Source of the DNA: Nitrospirales bacterium
GTDB lineage: Bacteria; Nitrospirota; Nitrospiria; Nitrospirales; UBA8639
DNA length: 64,000 nt
Direction of reading: 5' to 3'
NCBI GenBank assembly: GCA_022828225.1
Contig: JAJEJG010000008.1
Location: 62,001 to 126,000 of the forward strand
Within the stretch, counting starts at the first letter, position 1; each line of letters begins with the position of its first letter. Positions 1-8,798 of the stretch are shown here, one piece after another. Both the position numbers and the translations under genes were made by a program. The notes beneath the pieces were generated by a model. That model did no database searches and had not been told where the DNA came from. It was given only the letters and a program-made list of their open reading frames with translations.

Positions 1-1461
1 TGTCACGGCCCCGAGGCGCGAGGCGGGCTTCCCTTTCAGGAAACCACCGGGTACCCCGTGATTTCCCGGGACCTGACGGCCCCCTGGACCTTTCGCGGAG
101 GAAGCGACCCTGAACAGGTCTGGTTGCGAGTGACGACCGGCCTGCCCCCCGGACCGATGCCGGCCTTTGAGAGTGCGCTGACTCCTGACCAGCGATGGGA
201 CGCGGTGAATTACGTGCTGTCGCTCGCCCGGGTGCCGCCGTGGGAGCCGGGCGGACGGCTCGCGGGTCCCGGACACGACCCGGATTTGCTGAAACGCGGA
301 CGGTATCTGCTCCACGCGCAGATGTGCGGGATCTGTCATACCCAGACGAATCCGATCGGGATCTATCGTGGGGACGACTTTTATTTGGCGGGTGGGATGC
401 GGGTTGGGGTCTATCCGCACGGCGTCTATATTGCCCGCAACTTAACCCCGGACGACGAAACCGGATTGGGCACCTGGACTGAAAACGAGATTGCGACGGC
501 GTTGCGCACGGGCCGCACTCCGGACCGGCTGCTGAATCCGTGGGCCATGATTTGGGCCTTCTTTCATAGCTTGACCGACGACGATGCCCTCGCCATTGCC
601 CGTTACCTGAAGTCGCGGCCCGCCGTGCGCAATCATATCCCCCCGCCGTTGCATTACGGCGTGCTGGAAACACTCGCGGTCAAACTTGCCGGTCCCCTGC
701 CGGAAGGCCGGCCGCGGGTGCTGACCTATGCGGCCGGAAACTACGGCCAACCCGATTCGGGTGCGTACCCGGATCTTCCTCAACGACTGCTGATCTGGGG
801 ACAAGGGGGCGTCCTCCTGGCTGGTCTGGCGTTCCTGTTTGCCGGGCCACGAGGCCGTCGTTTTCCAAAAAATGCGAAGGGACGGCTCCTGGCCGGACTC
901 GCGGCGACGGGAATCGGGGTCGGTGGGCTCGTGGGGGCTTTCCTGTACTTCACCCCGACGTTACACCTCATTCCCCCGGAAGAGATTGCGGCCGGGGTCA
1001 CGGCTGGTATGCCGCAGATCGACCCGGCCGCCCTCCGTAGCCCCGAACAGGTCGCATTGGCGAAGCGCGGGCAATATCTCTATAAAATCATCTCATGCAA
1101 CAACTGTCACGGGCCTGACGGTAGCGGAGGGCAGAAAATCAGTTGGTTGCCGGCCGGCTCGCATTGGACTCGTAATCTCACGCCGGATCCTACGGCCGGG
1201 ATCGGAGCTTGGAGTGACCGGGAAATCGCCCGGGCGATTCGTAGCGGCGTCGCGCGAGACGGCAGGCCGTTACACTGGCAGGGTATGGTCTGGGACCATG
1301 CCTCGAATTTGGATGAGGAAGACGTGCGCGCGCTCATTGCATATCTCCGCTCGCTGCCGCCCGTGACCCAAGCGGTGCCGCCGTTCCGTCCTCCGGACGG
1401 ACGTGACTGCGCACGGGCCACCGTGTATCTGATCGAAGACCGGACCCCCGGCTGCCGGTAG
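1..1461 (+). CDS. Multihaem c-type cytochrome, 3' part (5' end outside window)
   Basis: The frame is open from base 1 and begins with the Cys-His end of a haem motif, so the gene starts upstream of the window. Two complete CXXCH haem sites follow: CGICH at 324-338 and CNNCH at 1096-1110, giving at least three haems. Two hydrophobic segments lie between the last two haem domains (about 787-845 and 886-955), so the protein is probably membrane anchored with the haem domains in the periplasm. The domain arrangement resembles the triple-haem cytochrome subunits of membrane dehydrogenases, which pass electrons from a periplasmic dehydrogenase to the respiratory chain. The partner enzyme is not visible, so the electron donor is unknown. 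The stop is TAG. Confidence 0.85.
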   Translation, partial: CHGPEARGGLPFQETTGYPVISRDLTAPWTFRGGSDPEQVWLRVTTGLPPGPMPAFESALTPDQRWDAVNYVLSLARVPPWEPGGRLAGPGHDPDLLKRGRYLLHAQMCGICHTQTNPIGIYRGDDFYLAGGMRVGVYPHGVYIARNLTPDDETGLGTWTENEIATALRTGRTPDRLLNPWAMIWAFFHSLTDDDALAIARYLKSRPAVRNHIPPPLHYGVLETLAVKLAGPLPEGRPRVLTYAAGNYGQPDSGAYPDLPQRLLIWGQGGVLLAGLAFLFAGPRGRRFPKNAKGRLLAGLAATGIGVGGLVGAFLYFTPTLHLIPPEEIAAGVTAGMPQIDPAALRSPEQVALAKRGQYLYKIISCNNCHGPDGSGGQKISWLPAGSHWTRNLTPDPTAGIGAWSDREIARAIRSGVARDGRPLHWQGMVWDHASNLDEEDVRALIAYLRSLPPVTQAVPPFRPPDGRDCARATVYLIEDRTPGCR

Positions 1462-1553
1462 CAGGGCGGCTGGCGGCACATCAGGCGCCATCACGGGATG
1501 GTCAATGTTCGGCCGCTCGTTGACCAAAGGAAACAACGACGCCGGACCTTGGA

Positions 1554-2243
1554 TCAGCTTTTCGGAAGAAAATCTTCGACGATGACGACGCCTTCGGGGG
1601 GAGTGAGGGTGACGACGGTGTCATCCAGACCCTTGTCGACCTTGAAGGCGGAGAACCGGAAGGTGGACACGTTACCGTTCTTCTCATGCAAGGCGAGGGC
1701 TTGAATCATATACGTTCGCGGTTGGATTTCCGCCACGATCTTGACGAGGGACGACGGCGGCCCACCGGCGACGGGTTTGGGGATCAGCGTCACCAACGGC
1801 AACCCGCCTTCCCCTTTCTTGCCGTCTCCCGTGGGTTGCGGGGTAAAGTGTTCGGCCAGCTTGCCGACGCCCTGAAGCAACCGGAGCGGGGCCTTGGTCG
1901 AGACCATCATCGTGAGACTGCCCTTCAGCACCTGATTGTGGGCAGGCACGTACATGGCTACCTGATCCTCATGCACGTAGATGTGCTCCAACGAGGGTTC
2001 CAGGTAATCCCAGCGGAGCCGGCCGGGTTTCTTGAGATAGACGCGGCCGGAGGAACGGATCGGCGTATCGAATCCTCGAATGCGCGTTTCCTGAACAAAG
2101 TCCGCCTGGAAATCCTCGATCTGGGCGTATTGCGCATCGATGCGATCGACCAACGCTTCAAGCTCGTCGCCCGCCTTGGCCTGCACGAGCGCCGGGACCA
2201 TCACCAACGCACAGCCCATCACGATCCATACCGATCGCTTCAT
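1554..2243 (-). CDS. lolA: Outer-membrane lipoprotein carrier protein LolA
   Basis: This 229-aa protein has an N-terminal Sec signal peptide (basic start, hydrophobic core, cleavage near VQAKA). The mature part has the LolA pattern: an early ADFVQ strand, a GRVYLKKPGRLRWDY strand and a C-terminal Asp/Pro-rich end. LolA is the periplasmic chaperone that carries lipoproteins from the LolCDE complex to the outer membrane. The ATG overlaps the ftsK stop (ATGA), so the two genes are probably translated together. ftsK-lolA adjacency is common in diderm bacteria. An insertion of about 15 residues (GDGKKGEGG region) is slightly unusual. Confidence 0.9.
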   Translation of the reverse strand: MKRSVWIVMGCALVMVPALVQAKAGDELEALVDRIDAQYAQIEDFQADFVQETRIRGFDTPIRSSGRVYLKKPGRLRWDYLEPSLEHIYVHEDQVAMYVPAHNQVLKGSLTMMVSTKAPLRLLQGVGKLAEHFTPQPTGDGKKGEGGLPLVTLIPKPVAGGPPSSLVKIVAEIQPRTYMIQALALHEKNGNVSTFRFSAFKVDKGLDDTVVTLTPPEGVVIVEDFLPKS

Positions 2244-4612
2244 CCCACCTCCTCTTCGAGTGCCATCCGGCGACCCAGGACTTCACGACGGCCATCTCGT
2301 CCGGGGGCGCTCACCAGGCCTTCTTCTTCCATCTGTTCGATCATCCGTGCCGCGCGGGGATAGCCCAGCCGCAAGCGCCGTTGAATAAGCGACGCGGAGG
2401 CCTGCCCGGAGGTCAACACGACTTCCCTGGCCTGCTCATAGATTTCGTCGCGCTCCTGATTTTCTTCAACGATGACTTGTTCCTGGAACGCCGGTTCGTT
2501 GCAGAAATCCGGACCGGCTTGCGCCTTCACGTACTCGACGACCCGGCGGACTTCGTCGTCCGAGACGTAAGATCCGTGTAACCGCGTCAGACGGCCGGTG
2601 CCCGGCGGTAAATAGAGCATGTCTCCCCACCCGAGCAAGGATTCGGCCCCATTGGCATCGAGGATGGTCCGGGAGTCGGTTTTGGACGAGACCTGATAGG
2701 CGATCCTGGTGGGGAAATTGGCTTTGATAAGGCCGGTCACGACGTCCACCGAGGGGCGTTGGGTCGCCAGGATCAGGTGGATCCCCGATGCCCGGGCCAT
2801 TTGCGCCAGCCTGGCGATTTTTTCTTCCACTTCTTTGGGCGCCGTCATCATAAGATCGGCGAATTCGTCAACCACCACCACGATGTAGGGGAGCGGTTGC
2901 GGGATCTCGTCGAGCTCTTGGTCGCCGGTGTCTTCGACCGGTTTTTGAGGGACGGCATGGGGGCCGTCCCCTACGGCCAGGTCGATTCTCTCGTTGTAAG
3001 CCTGGATATTGCGCACTCCGTATTCCGCGAGCAGGCGATAGCGACGCTCCATTTCCTGGAGGACCCAGGTCAGTCCGCGCGCCGCGGCTTTCGGAGACGT
3101 CAACACCGGATGCAACAGATGCGGGATCCCGTCATAAACCTGGAGTTCCAGGACCTTGGGATCGATGAGCAACAACTTGACATCGTCGGGATGGGCGGAA
3201 AAGAGGAGACTGAGCAACATGCTGTTCAATCCCACGCTCTTGCCTGATCCCGTTGCCCCGGCCACCAGGAGGTGCGGCATGGTTTTCAGGTCTGCGACGC
3301 ATGGCCGGCCGAAAATGTCCTTTCCCAAAGCCAGCGTCAATTTGGACCGGGACCGGGTGTAGGCCTCATTGGTCAGGATTTCCCGCAAGGCCACGGTTTC
3401 TCGCACCGGGTTGGGGACTTCGATCCCCACCGTGGATTTTCCGGGCAGCGGGACGACGATCCGCACGCTCGGGGCTTTCAAGGCCATGGCCAAATCGTGG
3501 GCCAGCGTGACGATCCGCGCGACTTTGATGCCGGGCCCCGGTGCGAATTCATACATGGTAATGACCGGCCCCGGATGGACTTCGGTGACCTTTCCGGCAA
3601 TGCCGAAGTTCTGCAAGGTGGCGGTCAGGATTTGGGACTGTGACTCCAGGATCTGGTCAGTCTGCTGCGTGTTTGACACCGGGGGCGCCTCAAGCAGGGC
3701 TACGGGGTCCGGCAGGTGATAGCCCTTCGCCACTCTCCGGACCGGTTCGGGTCGCCCCACGTCGGATCGTGTCATGGCACGGGGTCCGTTTTCGACGGGG
3801 AAATCGATCTCAGCCGAAGCCGGAGCGTCTTGTTCCAAGGGCTGCTCATCTTCCGGGTCGTCTTCCTTGAGAAACGAAAAGGCCGGCCGCTGTTTTTTCC
3901 ATTCGCGGTTGATCTTGAGCGGTTTGTTGGCCTTGGGTTGCGAGCGGTCTTTCCACCAGGCCGGCCACTGCCACGAGGGAAGCCGGACCCATTGTCCCAT
4001 CTGTCCCACGCTCTTGGGAATGCTTCCGACCCCGGCAGAGAGAGAAAAGGGCGTGACGAGCAAAAGGGAAACGAGCAGCAAGGCTCCCAGGAGGATCGTG
4101 GTGCCCCATCGGCCGAACAAGGGTTCCAGCTTGCCGGCTGTCCAGGCGCCCGCATGCCCGGCATAGACGCCCGCGGTGATCCCGTCCTTTAAAACCTGTA
4201 CGGAGACAGGATGATGCAGCCACACGAGCGTGCTCAATCCCAGGATGAGCAGCACGGAACCCAGGATCGTTGTGACGGCTTTGCGCTCCGCCAGGAACAT
4301 GCGAATGTCGAACACGAGGATGACAAACGGGATCGCCAAGGCTGCTGAGCCCACGAGCCAAATCAGCCCCTTGGCAACGTAGGCCCCCACCAGCCCGACC
4401 AGATTCTGCGGACTGCCGCGTTCGATCACCGTGTCACTCTCCGGGAGTCCGGACCAGCCAACGTCAAGGAGTGAAAAGGACCACAGACTCAGAAAGATCA
4501 ACGCGGCCAGCGTGACAAGCAGAATACCGACAATTTCCCGGTTGATTGGAAAGGCGGGGCGCGGCGCTGCCGGCCTGACGGACTTCTTGGCGGGCCTGAA
4601 AAATAGGCGCAT
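2240..4612 (-). CDS. ftsK: DNA translocase FtsK/SpoIIIE
   Basis: The 790-aa protein has about four N-terminal transmembrane helices (roughly residues 27-200), an Asp/Glu/Pro-rich linker and a C-terminal RecA-like motor with a Walker A motif GATGSGKS near residue 450 and a Walker B stretch ending VVVDEFADL. The last 65 residues form the winged-helix gamma domain that reads KOPS-like sites. FtsK sits at the division septum, pumps chromosome termini and activates XerCD recombination. The linker is short compared with the E. coli protein but normal for many phyla. It lies between rsmA and lolA on the same strand and its stop overlaps the lolA start. Confidence 0.95.
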   Translation of the reverse strand: MRLFFRPAKKSVRPAAPRPAFPINREIVGILLVTLAALIFLSLWSFSLLDVGWSGLPESDTVIERGSPQNLVGLVGAYVAKGLIWLVGSAALAIPFVILVFDIRMFLAERKAVTTILGSVLLILGLSTLVWLHHPVSVQVLKDGITAGVYAGHAGAWTAGKLEPLFGRWGTTILLGALLLVSLLLVTPFSLSAGVGSIPKSVGQMGQWVRLPSWQWPAWWKDRSQPKANKPLKINREWKKQRPAFSFLKEDDPEDEQPLEQDAPASAEIDFPVENGPRAMTRSDVGRPEPVRRVAKGYHLPDPVALLEAPPVSNTQQTDQILESQSQILTATLQNFGIAGKVTEVHPGPVITMYEFAPGPGIKVARIVTLAHDLAMALKAPSVRIVVPLPGKSTVGIEVPNPVRETVALREILTNEAYTRSRSKLTLALGKDIFGRPCVADLKTMPHLLVAGATGSGKSVGLNSMLLSLLFSAHPDDVKLLLIDPKVLELQVYDGIPHLLHPVLTSPKAAARGLTWVLQEMERRYRLLAEYGVRNIQAYNERIDLAVGDGPHAVPQKPVEDTGDQELDEIPQPLPYIVVVVDEFADLMMTAPKEVEEKIARLAQMARASGIHLILATQRPSVDVVTGLIKANFPTRIAYQVSSKTDSRTILDANGAESLLGWGDMLYLPPGTGRLTRLHGSYVSDDEVRRVVEYVKAQAGPDFCNEPAFQEQVIVEENQERDEIYEQAREVVLTSGQASASLIQRRLRLGYPRAARMIEQMEEEGLVSAPGRDGRREVLGRRMALEEEVG

Positions 4613-4689
4613 AGATTCACGTTAGCATAGCGGGAGGGCATTTATCAATCGAAATACCTAGTGAAGATTCGGTAATTCACGCAGGCGTG

Positions 4690-4711
4690 GGGAACAACGA
4701 TCGTTGCTCCC
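4690..4711. repeat. 22-bp perfect-type palindrome, copy 1
   Basis: A palindrome with arms GGGAACAACGA and its complement (one mismatch), followed by CTACTG, lies in the gap between rsmA and ftsK. A second, perfect copy with the same CTACTG tail lies at 14456-14477. It may be a small mobile repeat or a bidirectional hairpin. Function is unknown. Confidence 0.6.
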
Positions 4712-4749
4712 TACTGGTCGAAGACAGGGATGAAAGAAGGGAAAACGGG

Positions 4750-5550
4750 TCAGGAAAAAACCCGGATGGCATGCGCCAAGGCGATGAATTCCTTGACCGT
4801 GAGCGTTTCGGCGCGGCGGCGCGGGTCGATCTTGGTTTCTTCCATGGCCCGTCGGAGCACGGGTTCTTCCCAGCCTTCTTCCCGGCAAGAGTTGATGAGC
4901 GTCTTGCGCCGGTGCGCGAACGCGCTCCGGACGACTTTCATGAAGACTTCCTCGAATCGGGCATCGTCGGGGTTCGACGCGGCCCGGTCCGACAGGCACA
5001 CGACCGCCGAGTCCACTTGCGGGACCGGACGGAAACAACTGGCCGGCACGACGAACGCCTTGCTGGGGTTCGTCAAGTATTGGGTGACGACGGACAAGAG
5101 GCCATAGTCCCGTGAGCCGGGCGCCGCGATCATGCGCTCGGCCACTTCGCGTTGCAGCATGAGGACCATCCGGTCGATCCGGTCGCGTTCCTCCAGCAAC
5201 CGGAAGACCAGAGGCGTGGATACATAGTAAGGTAAATTGGCGATGACGACCGTGCCCGCGGGCAGGGTATCATAGGGAAACGCCAGGGCGTCTCCATGAT
5301 GCAATTCCAACGCGTCCTGTTGCGCGCAGGTTTGCGCCAGATATTCGACCAGCAGCCGGTCGATCTCCACGGCAATCACCCTGGCGACGCGTTCGCACAA
5401 CGCGTGCGTGAGGGCGCCCCGTCCGGGGCCGATTTCAAAGACGACGTCTTCCGGATTCAACGCCGCGACTTTCAGTATCTTGCGGACGATATTGGGGTCG
5501 ATGAGAAAATGTTGCCCGAGGCGTTTTCGCGGGCGAGGGAGAACGGGCAT
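4750..5550 (-). CDS. rsmA: 16S rRNA (adenine1518-N6/adenine1519-N6)-dimethyltransferase
   Basis: The 266-aa protein is full length for RsmA/KsgA. It starts with the family signature KRLGQHFLIDPNI, carries the SAM-binding motif EIGPGRGALT near residue 40 and the catalytic NLPYYVSTPL motif near residue 105. It dimethylates two adjacent adenines in helix 45 of 16S rRNA late in 30S assembly. It lies 5 nt downstream of the hypothetical gene that ends at 5556 and upstream of ftsK on the same strand. Confidence 0.95.
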   Translation of the reverse strand: MPVLPRPRKRLGQHFLIDPNIVRKILKVAALNPEDVVFEIGPGRGALTHALCERVARVIAVEIDRLLVEYLAQTCAQQDALELHHGDALAFPYDTLPAGTVVIANLPYYVSTPLVFRLLEERDRIDRMVLMLQREVAERMIAAPGSRDYGLLSVVTQYLTNPSKAFVVPASCFRPVPQVDSAVVCLSDRAASNPDDARFEEVFMKVVRSAFAHRRKTLINSCREEGWEEPVLRRAMEETKIDPRRRAETLTVKEFIALAHAIRVFS

Positions 5551-5555
5551 TGGTA

Positions 5556-5894
5556 TCAGGTTGACAGGGTTTCGTCCGGGCCTTGGAGTCCCTTGGCTTC
5601 AATTTCCTGGGAGAGTTGGTAGAGGTGGCGGAGGCACATTTCGATGTCGTCACTCAATTCGTCGTACATATCCGCTCCGGCAAAGGCCGTTTCCAACCAA
5701 TCCTTGGCCAATCGTTTCCGGTAGCCGTCGCCGAGTTTTTCTCCCACCAGCGCGACTACCTGTTTTTTCCATTTGTAGAATTGTTCTTTTGCCAGGATCG
5801 CGTTCACGGCCTCCAGCAGGTGCGGCTGAATGATTTTGAGTTCGCGGATTTGCTTTCCGATGAATTCCAATGCCTGTTTGGTTTGGTCACTCAT
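5556..5894 (-). CDS. Conserved hypothetical protein upstream of rsmA
   Basis: This 112-aa soluble, mostly helical protein has no signal peptide or membrane segment and no motif I recognise. It is rich in Lys, Glu and Leu, with a central KWKKQVVALVGEKLGDGYRKRL stretch region. It starts with ATG preceded by a weak purine-rich site and ends 5 nt before rsmA, so it is probably co-transcribed with it. Codon use matches its neighbours. No function is assigned. Confidence 0.7.
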   Translation of the reverse strand: MSDQTKQALEFIGKQIRELKIIQPHLLEAVNAILAKEQFYKWKKQVVALVGEKLGDGYRKRLAKDWLETAFAGADMYDELSDDIEMCLRHLYQLSQEIEAKGLQGPDETLST

Positions 5895-5959
5895 AGTATC
5901 CTCTATTGTGCCGCCACGTGGTCACACGATCTGTTAGAAAACGCAATCCTTCGCTACGC

Positions 5960-6952
5960 TCAGGACAGGCTCGGCTGCGGACTGAGCGTGTCTTGTGCTC
6001 GGAGCGCATATCCTAGCAGAAACTGTTCAACGGCCATGCGTTTTTTATTCGCGGGTTGCACTTCCAGCACCTCGATCCTGCCCTCACCCGTCTCCACCCA
6101 AAAGGATTTCGGACCCACGGCCAGGATGGTGCCGGGTCGTTGCCCGCCGCCGGCCGGGCCGCCTTGTGCATCGACACGGCCTTTGCAGATGATCAGGCGA
6201 TGTTTCCTTCCCTCCGCTCCGCTCCGCTCAGGACAGGCATGATGAAAGGTGTAGGACCCGGGCCACGGCGAGAGGCCCCGGATCCGGTTGGCGATTTCCG
6301 TGGCCGATTGCGTCCAATCGATCACGCCGTCTTCTTTTTTCAGTAACGGGGCTATCGTGGCCAAGCTATGATCCTGCGCGCGAGGGAAGACCGTTTGCGC
6401 TGCCAGGCGCGTCAGCGTCTCCACCAGGAGCGCGCCGCCGGCCTGCGCCATCCGGGCGCCCAATTCCAAGGCGGTATCATCGGGTTCGATCAGGACGTGT
6501 TGCTGAAGCAACACGTCTCCCGTATCCATGCCTTCATCCATCAACATCGTGGTGATCCCGGTTTCCGTATCCCCATGAATGAGCGCCCACTGGATCGGGG
6601 CGGCGCCCCGGTACGCGGGTAACAGGGACCCATGCACGTTGACGCACCCCATGGGCGGGAGATCCAGTATGGTCTTGGGCAGGATCCGGCCGAAAGCCGT
6701 TACGGCGATGACGTCCGGTTTCCACTCGGCGAGTTGTTGCAGGAATTCCGGGCTTTTGATCTTGTCGGGTTGCCGCACGGGTAATCCCTTGGACAACGCC
6801 AGTTCTTTGACCGGGCACGCTACTACTGCTTGGCCTCTTCCCTTGGGGCGGTCGGGCTGCGTGACCACGCCAACCACCTCATGATCCGAGTCGGCCAGGG
6901 CTTCCAGAGACGGCACCGCAAACGCGGGGGTTCCCATGAATACGACACGCAT
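5960..6952 (-). CDS. fmt: Methionyl-tRNA formyltransferase, with an in-frame repeat insertion
   Basis: The 330-aa enzyme formylates initiator Met-tRNA using 10-formyl-tetrahydrofolate. The N-terminal formyltransferase fold has the catalytic N105/H107 (NVHGSLLP), the AYRGAAPI loop and D144 in MDEGMDTGDV; the C-terminal OB-like domain follows. Residues about 238-250 (ACPERSGAEGRK) are translated from a CTGTCCTGAGCG-type palindromic repeat inserted in frame in the linker to the C-terminal domain, and the last residues also read through similar repeat sequence. No def gene is next to it. It is the first gene of the minus-strand run and is divergent from yebC. Confidence 0.93.
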   Translation of the reverse strand: MRVVFMGTPAFAVPSLEALADSDHEVVGVVTQPDRPKGRGQAVVACPVKELALSKGLPVRQPDKIKSPEFLQQLAEWKPDVIAVTAFGRILPKTILDLPPMGCVNVHGSLLPAYRGAAPIQWALIHGDTETGITTMLMDEGMDTGDVLLQQHVLIEPDDTALELGARMAQAGGALLVETLTRLAAQTVFPRAQDHSLATIAPLLKKEDGVIDWTQSATEIANRIRGLSPWPGSYTFHHACPERSGAEGRKHRLIICKGRVDAQGGPAGGGQRPGTILAVGPKSFWVETGEGRIEVLEVQPANKKRMAVEQFLLGYALRAQDTLSPQPSLS

Positions 6953-7089
6953 GCCGGTTCCTTATCATCCTCCCTGCCTTCGCGCAACTTCCTGGTGTTC
7001 CTCGATCCACATGAACTGATGCGCCCGGCTTGTGAGGAGCAGACAGCAAGATGCCTTGCCATGTCCTAGTATTAATTACGTAACTCTCA

Positions 7090-7119
7090 TTGACACAATC
7101 GAAAGCCCTGCCCTATGCT
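7090..7119 (+). promoter_or_regulatory. Candidate sigma70-type promoter for yebC-ruvA
   Basis: A perfect -35 hexamer TTGACA at 7090-7095 is followed by an 18-bp spacer and TATGCT at 7114-7119. It is about 70 bp upstream of the yebC start, in the gap divergent from fmt. No operator-like repeat is obvious. Confidence 0.5.
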
Positions 7120-7188
7120 ACAAACCAAGTGATGCCTTCTGGCACGATTCGAATTCATCGTAGGAACTTTTCACGAGGGAACGACGGC

Positions 7189-7941
7189 ATGGGCGGTCAT
7201 AGTCATTGGTCCACAATCAAACGGCATAAAGCCGGGGTGGACGCCAAACGCGGAAAAGTCTTCACCAAATTGATTCGCGACCTGACCATCGCGGCCCGCG
7301 GAGGCGGCGATCCCGACGCGAACCCGAGCCTGCGGACCTGTATCGCCAAGGCCAAGGAATCCAATATGCCGGCCGATACCATCAAACGCGCCATCCAGCG
7401 TGGCACGGGGGAACTGCCGGGCGCCAGTTATGAGGAGTTCACGCTCGAAGGCTACGGGCCCGGTGGCACCGCTATCCTCATCGAGGTCATGACGGATAAT
7501 CGCAACCGCACGGTGTCGGAAATTCGCAGCATGCTGGGGAAGAATCACGGGACCATGGCCGAAGCCGGGGCGGTGGCGTGGCAGTTCCACCAGAAAGGGC
7601 TCCTGGTCGCGGACGGGCCGTCGCTCGATGAAGATCAGCTCTTGAACGTCGTCCTGGACGCCGGCGCGAAGGACGTGAAACAGACCGGCGCCGGCTTTGA
7701 AATCACCACGGAGATCGCCGCGTTCGAAGCGGTCAAGGCGGCCTTGCAGGAGGCCGGCATTCAGACTTCGCTGGCTGAACTCACCTATCTCTCGCAGAAC
7801 CAGATCCGGCTCGAGGAAAAACCGGCCGAGCAGATGTTGAAATTGATGGAAATCCTGGACGACCATGACGACGTCCAAAAAGTGCATGCCAACTTCGACA
7901 TTTCGGATGAGGTCATGGAAAAAGTCGCGGCCTCCGGCTGA
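7189..7941 (+). CDS. yebC: YebC/PmpR-family translational/transcriptional regulator
   Basis: The 250-aa protein begins with the family hallmark MGGHSHWSTIKRHKAG; a longer frame upstream is open, but this ATG fits the family and has a GAGGGA ribosome site. Further family blocks are KGKVFTKLIRDL, TIKRAIQRGTGE and YEGYGPGG-type residues. YebC proteins have been reported as DNA-binding regulators and, in more recent work, as factors that help ribosomes at difficult sequences such as proline stretches. It is followed 33 nt later by ruvA. A ruvC gene, often found between the two, is absent here. Confidence 0.93.
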   Translation: MGGHSHWSTIKRHKAGVDAKRGKVFTKLIRDLTIAARGGGDPDANPSLRTCIAKAKESNMPADTIKRAIQRGTGELPGASYEEFTLEGYGPGGTAILIEVMTDNRNRTVSEIRSMLGKNHGTMAEAGAVAWQFHQKGLLVADGPSLDEDQLLNVVLDAGAKDVKQTGAGFEITTEIAAFEAVKAALQEAGIQTSLAELTYLSQNQIRLEEKPAEQMLKLMEILDDHDDVQKVHANFDISDEVMEKVAASG

Positions 7942-7974
7942 CGTGCGCCCACCCCTCTCACGTGGCCTCGCTAC

Positions 7975-8580
7975 ATGATTGCCAACCTCACGGGAATCCT
8001 GGCGGCGAAAGACCCGGCTCGGGTCGTGATCGACGTCAACGGCGTGGGCTATGAAGTGCTCATCCCGCTCAGCACGTATTTCGCCCTCCCCGACCTGCAT
8101 GCGTCCCTGACGCTGCACGTCTTCACGCACCTGCGGGATGACGCCATTCAATTGTTCGGGTTCCTGACGCCTGCCGAGAAAACGGCCTTTACCCTGCTGA
8201 CCAAGATTTCCGGCGTGGGCGGGAAACTGGCCCTGAGCGTGTTGTCCGCCTTGAAGATTGACGACCTGCGGGCAGCCGTGCTTGCCGGTGACGTGGATAA
8301 GCTCGCATCCGTTCCGGGCATCGGGAAGAAATCCGCGGGCCGCATTGCCTTGGAACTGAAGGACTCCATCGCCTGTCTCGGGGATGACACGCCGGAGATG
8401 CCTGACTCGCCGGCTTCGGTGGACGCGCCGATGGACGATGCCCTGTCCGCGCTCGTCAACCTGGGATACCGGCATCGCGACGTCAAAAACGCCCTCGACC
8501 GGGTGAGCCGAATGAACCCTGCCCCCACGTCGCTCGACGAATTGATCCGGGAAGGCTTGAAACTACTCTCGAAAGGCTAG
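7975..8580 (+). CDS. ruvA: Holliday junction DNA helicase subunit RuvA
   Basis: The 201-aa protein has the N-terminal OB fold (MIANLTGILAAKDPARVVIDV), two helix-hairpin-helix motifs in the middle (GVGGKLALS; GIGKKSAGRIALELKD) and the C-terminal domain III that contacts RuvB. RuvA tetramers hold four-way junctions for RuvB branch migration. ruvB and ruvC are not in the window. It is probably the second gene of the yebC operon, and a cluster of palindromic repeats follows it. Confidence 0.95.
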   Translation: MIANLTGILAAKDPARVVIDVNGVGYEVLIPLSTYFALPDLHASLTLHVFTHLRDDAIQLFGFLTPAEKTAFTLLTKISGVGGKLALSVLSALKIDDLRAAVLAGDVDKLASVPGIGKKSAGRIALELKDSIACLGDDTPEMPDSPASVDAPMDDALSALVNLGYRHRDVKNALDRVSRMNPAPTSLDELIREGLKLLSKG

Positions 8581-8630
8581 CCGGCTGCTTGCAGGAAGGT
8601 CTTGTTCCTCCCACTCAGACTAACCCCTCT

Positions 8631-8731
8631 GTCATCCTCGACATCCTTAATCGAGGATCCAGCGTCTTTGCTTTTTAATTCATTTGTGAAGAAACGACAC
8701 TGGATTCCCGATTACTAACGTCGGGAATGAC
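8631..8731. repeat. Two short palindromic repeats (TCGAGGAT / TCCCGA type)
   Basis: Two hairpin-forming units of one dispersed family lie head to tail: the first pairs ATCCTCGA with TCGAGGAT and the second pairs ATTCCCGA with TCGGGAAT. Both carry the linker (C)AGTGTCTTTG or its complement. Other family members occur near 12230-12320, 31872-31916, 32909-32941, 41543-41580, 42056-42150, 42714-42770, 50561-50745 and 56876-56921, always outside genes. They resemble REP-type elements. Confidence 0.8.
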
Positions 8732-8798
8732 AAATTTGAGGGGAGAGGAGTTCGGCCATCCCCCTGAGAAGGGGGATTGAGGGGGTTGTCCCTCACAC

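Noticed and set aside
7090-7188. N-terminal extension of YebC
   Set aside because: The family starts at MGGHSHW and the promoter-like TTGACA lies at the beginning of the extension.
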